A DNA stretch of 64,000 bases from JANOYJ01 sp963792485 (lineage in GTDB: Bacteria; Pseudomonadota; Alphaproteobacteria; Rhizobiales; Rhizobiaceae): NCBI GenBank assembly GCA_963792485.1, contig CAWBWL010000014.1, positions 124,001 through 188,000 of the forward strand, in the 5' to 3' direction. This document shows positions 61,761-64,000 of the stretch, one piece after another. The position numbers and the translations under genes are program-made. The notes beneath the pieces are model-generated. The model ran no database searches, had not been told where the DNA came from, and saw only the letters and a program-made list of their open reading frames with translations. Positions within the stretch are counted from its first letter, which is position 1. Every line of letters begins with the position of its first letter.

Positions 61761-62686
61761 CAGTTTGTGCCGTCAACGGAACTGAGCACAAACAGAGAGT
61801 CTGGCGTGGCAAACAGGCTGAATGCGAGGCGCAAACCAACCGCCAGGACCAAGAGCGCCAGAAGCGCCCGCAACTGCTCGCCGCGCAGCCTTTGACCTGC
61901 GCTTGCCCCATATTGCGCTCCGATCACACCGCCTGCCATCAAAAGTACGGCGAGAACAATATCGACCGTCTGGTTGGCTGTCGCCTGAATGAGGGTGGTG
62001 TAGGCGGTCACAAAGATGATCTGGAACAAAGAGGTTCCAATCACGACATTGGTCGGCACTTTCAAAAGGTAGATCATGGCCGGCACCATGATGAAGCCGC
62101 CGCCGACGCCCATAATTGCCGACAAAAGCCCTATAAAGGCGCCAAGCACAACGACCGGTATTGCAGACACATAGAGCTTGGAGACCTTGAACCGCATTTT
62201 CAGCGGCAGCCGGTGCACCCAATTATGCTGGCCGGGCTGGCGCAGATCGACATTGGTTCCGATTTTGCGCTGGCGCAGCGTGCGCACGCTTTCGGCCAGC
62301 ATCAGCCCGCCGACAGTGCCGAGGAACACCACATAGAGGACCGATACGACAATATCGAGCTGTCCGAGACGGCGCAGGCTTGCAAAAATCCATGCGCCGA
62401 GCGTCGAGCCCATAATGCCGCCAATCAGGAGCACCGAGCCAAGCTTGAAGTCGATTGCCTTGCGTTTGTAGTGCGCCAGCGCGCCCGAGAAAGACGAAGC
62501 GATAACCTGATTAGCGCCAGTGGCAACGGCAACGGCGGGGGGGATGTTGTAAAAGATGAGAAGCGGCGTGATCAGAAAGCCGCCGCCAACGCCAAACATA
62601 CCCGACAGAAAGCCAACCGCCGCACCCATGCCAAGCAGGACGAACAGATTGACCGACAATTCGGCTATGGGCAGATAGATTCCCAC
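61760..62686 (-). CDS. TauE/SafE-family sulfite/organosulfonate exporter
   Basis: 308 residues with eight hydrophobic segments. The repeated GMFGVGGGFLITP (N half) and IMGVGGGFIMVPAMIYLL (C half) are the duplicated TauE/SafE signature. Members export sulfite, sulfoacetate or similar anions. Start ATG at 62686 reads MGIYLPIAELSVN; no clear ribosome site. It is first of a two-gene operon with the TIGR02186 gene. Together with the YeeE/YedE pair at 33.6 kb it gives the window two sulfur-compound transporters. Confidence 0.92.
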   Translation of the reverse strand: MGIYLPIAELSVNLFVLLGMGAAVGFLSGMFGVGGGFLITPLLIFYNIPPAVAVATGANQVIASSFSGALAHYKRKAIDFKLGSVLLIGGIMGSTLGAWIFASLRRLGQLDIVVSVLYVVFLGTVGGLMLAESVRTLRQRKIGTNVDLRQPGQHNWVHRLPLKMRFKVSKLYVSAIPVVVLGAFIGLLSAIMGVGGGFIMVPAMIYLLKVPTNVVIGTSLFQIIFVTAYTTLIQATANQTVDIVLAVLLMAGGVIGAQYGASAGQRLRGEQLRALLALLVLAVGLRLAFSLFATPDSLFVLSSVDGTN

Positions 62687-62852
62687 CGCGTGACCTTGAC
62701 ACTGCGACTACAGGTTTGACTGTAGGACGCCTTTAGCGGACGCGGCATCTCCGAAACGAATATTGCCGCCAAATTGCGACAATAAACGTTGGATATTAGC
62801 ATTTTGTAACCTGCTTGTTGCCGCCACGTCTCATTTGGACGGCAATCTGACA

Positions 62853-64000
62853 TCAGGCTGGTGTCTGCTTTGCTTTGGCAAGCAGCGAGCGAACCAGTTC
62901 CTCGTTGACCTCACCTGTCGCTTTCATGCCGTTTGCCGCCTGATATGCGGCAATCGCCTTCTTTGTCTTGCCGCCCATGACGCCGTCCGGCGTGCCGACA
63001 TCATACCCGCTCTTGGCAAGGATAAGCTGGATGTTGCGCACGGCCTTCTTCATGTCGGTCTTGTTGATGCTGGCGGTTTGGCCCTGGCTCTCGCGCCAGG
63101 AATCCGGAATCTCGATTGCATTGGATGCGGCGTCGGGGATTTTTGCTTTCCACAAGTCCGCTGCAGCGCGCGCCTTGGCCAGCTGCTCTGGACGCATGGC
63201 ATTGGCGATCTCATCACGCTTGGACGCGGCATCCTTGTCGCCCGCCTTTGCGGCGAGCGCGAACCATTTATAGGAATCCTCAAGGCTCTGCTTTGTCCCC
63301 AGACCCTTGGCTGCAAGAATGCCGAGATTGTACTGACTGTCCTTGACTCCGAACTCGGCAGCCTTGGAGAACCATTCAGCGGCTGAATCATTGTCTGCAG
63401 GTCCCGCCGCGCCCATTGCGTAGAGCACAGCAAGATTGTGCATGGCGCTGGCATTGCCCTGTTCGGCGGCCATTTGGTAGAAGGTCTTGGCCTTGGAAGC
63501 ATCACGCTCAACTCCAAGCCCTTTTTCAAAGAACGAACCAATGCGGAACTGCGCCGGGGCAAAGCCCGCATCCGCAGCCTGCGTGTAGAATTTGGCGGCT
63601 TCTTTCAAATCCTTTGTCACACCGCGGCCTTCAGCATAGCGGCTGCCGATCTCGAATATTGCTTTCGGGTCACCTGAAGCTGCTGCTTCACGAAGCGCGA
63701 CGGGCCCTGCTTCCGCTGACGGCAGATCTGATGGCTTGGCGTCGGGCGTGGCGGAGGCAACTTCCGGGGCGCCTGCTGGCTTTTCATCCAGCTTTGGCGC
63801 ATCAGCCATTGCAGGCGCCTCAGCGGCCGCTGGTTTGGCATCGGGCGCCGTCATGGACGCTTCGGATGGCTTGGCGTCGACCATCGGCTCTGCCGAAGCG
63901 TCCGCCTTCGGAATCTGTATTGCGGGCGCGTCAGCGGCTGGGGCCATCATCGCGTCGGTCGCGCTTGCTGGCTTGTCCACCATCCTCACGGATGGCTCCG
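62853..64000 (-). CDS. SEL1-repeat and peptidoglycan-binding protein (PodJ-like), 5' end outside
   Basis: The visible C-terminal part has at least 380 residues, and the frame stays open to the window edge, so the gene starts beyond it. Residues ~1-125 are an Ala/Pro/Asp-rich linker (DAKPAAAEAPAMADAPKL). About four SEL1 repeats follow (AIFEIGSRYAEGRGVTKDLK, then similar 36-residue units). The last ~70 residues are a PG_binding_1 domain (AVRNIQLILAKSGYDVGTPD, GVMGGKTKKAIAAYQAANG). This is the layout of the periplasmic half of PodJ-like polar localisation proteins in Hyphomicrobiales. Confidence 0.85.
   Translation of the reverse strand, partial: EPSVRMVDKPASATDAMMAPAADAPAIQIPKADASAEPMVDAKPSEASMTAPDAKPAAAEAPAMADAPKLDEKPAGAPEVASATPDAKPSDLPSAEAGPVALREAAASGDPKAIFEIGSRYAEGRGVTKDLKEAAKFYTQAADAGFAPAQFRIGSFFEKGLGVERDASKAKTFYQMAAEQGNASAMHNLAVLYAMGAAGPADNDSAAEWFSKAAEFGVKDSQYNLGILAAKGLGTKQSLEDSYKWFALAAKAGDKDAASKRDEIANAMRPEQLAKARAAADLWKAKIPDAASNAIEIPDSWRESQGQTASINKTDMKKAVRNIQLILAKSGYDVGTPDGVMGGKTKKAIAAYQAANGMKATGEVNEELVRSLLAKAKQTPA

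Noticed and set aside
1..64000. CRISPR array, prophage or rRNA operon
   Set aside because: No regularly spaced direct repeats, phage structural genes or rRNA sequence were seen. The dispersed 143-bp repeats are far apart and palindromic, unlike a CRISPR.

Overview
This is a 64 kb piece of a GC-rich alphaproteobacterial chromosome, most likely Hyphomicrobiales (Rhizobiales). The evidence is the rpmH-rnpA-yidC-engB core block, a rhizobial-type polyol ABC operon with a SorC-family regulator, L-arabonate-type dehydratase and Gfo/Idh sugar genes, and a PodJ-like SEL1/peptidoglycan-binding protein at the right edge. I cannot name the genus. Coding density is high and gene overlaps of 1-13 bp are common. 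There is no CRISPR array, rRNA operon or prophage. Two tRNAs are present, Arg-ACG and Thr-CGT.

Layout, left to right. 0-3 kb: a LysR regulator and a small NTF2-like/cupin/cupin operon. 2.9-6 kb: an ECF sigma factor and an RskA-like anti-sigma factor, two secreted fasciclin proteins and an exported MsrB, arranged like the actinobacterial SigK-RskA-fasciclin locus. 6-9.1 kb (minus strand): engB, yidC, rnpA and rpmH. 9.4-13.9 kb: a tight operon of DUF547 protein, TVP38 membrane protein, mercuric-reductase-like flavoprotein and orphan histidine kinase. 15-21.5 kb (minus strand): a rhamnoside utilisation operon (GH78 rhamnosidase, ABC importer, LacI regulator). 22.1-23.1 kb: an AcuI-type reductase. 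23.2-33.4 kb: a polyol operon of SorC regulator, ABC importer, two polyol dehydrogenases and an unusual HAD-FGGY kinase fusion whose TCSLV motif suggests D-ribulose phosphorylation. 33.6-35.6 kb: a YeeE/YedE sulfur transporter pair and a fatty acid desaturase.

35.9-43.8 kb: a phosphoesterase, a Ser/Thr kinase fused to a universal-stress domain, a GMC oxidoreductase, a CoxG-like protein, an IlvD-family sugar-acid dehydratase and pgi. 43.9-46.9 kb: a CopG/ParE toxin-antitoxin pair, a HAD phosphatase and an acyl-CoA ligase. 47-49.6 kb and 57.2-60.4 kb: the two halves of the ligase-associated DNA repair module (ligase plus exonuclease; DEXH helicase plus PdeM). Between them lie integrase and thiolase remnants, gcdH, tRNA-Thr, a cytochrome c, two Gfo/Idh oxidoreductases, a nitronate monooxygenase and a membrane-anchored acidic protein. 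60.5-64 kb: a DUF3429 protein, a TIGR02186/TauE pair and the PodJ-like protein.

Two patterns run across the window. First, three copies of an exactly 143-bp palindromic repeat with 18-bp terminal inverted repeats sit in intergenic gaps. Second, four otherwise well-conserved genes carry six reading-frame breaks, each explained by one extra base. Base-level errors in the assembly are the simplest explanation, so I do not treat these genes as securely dead.
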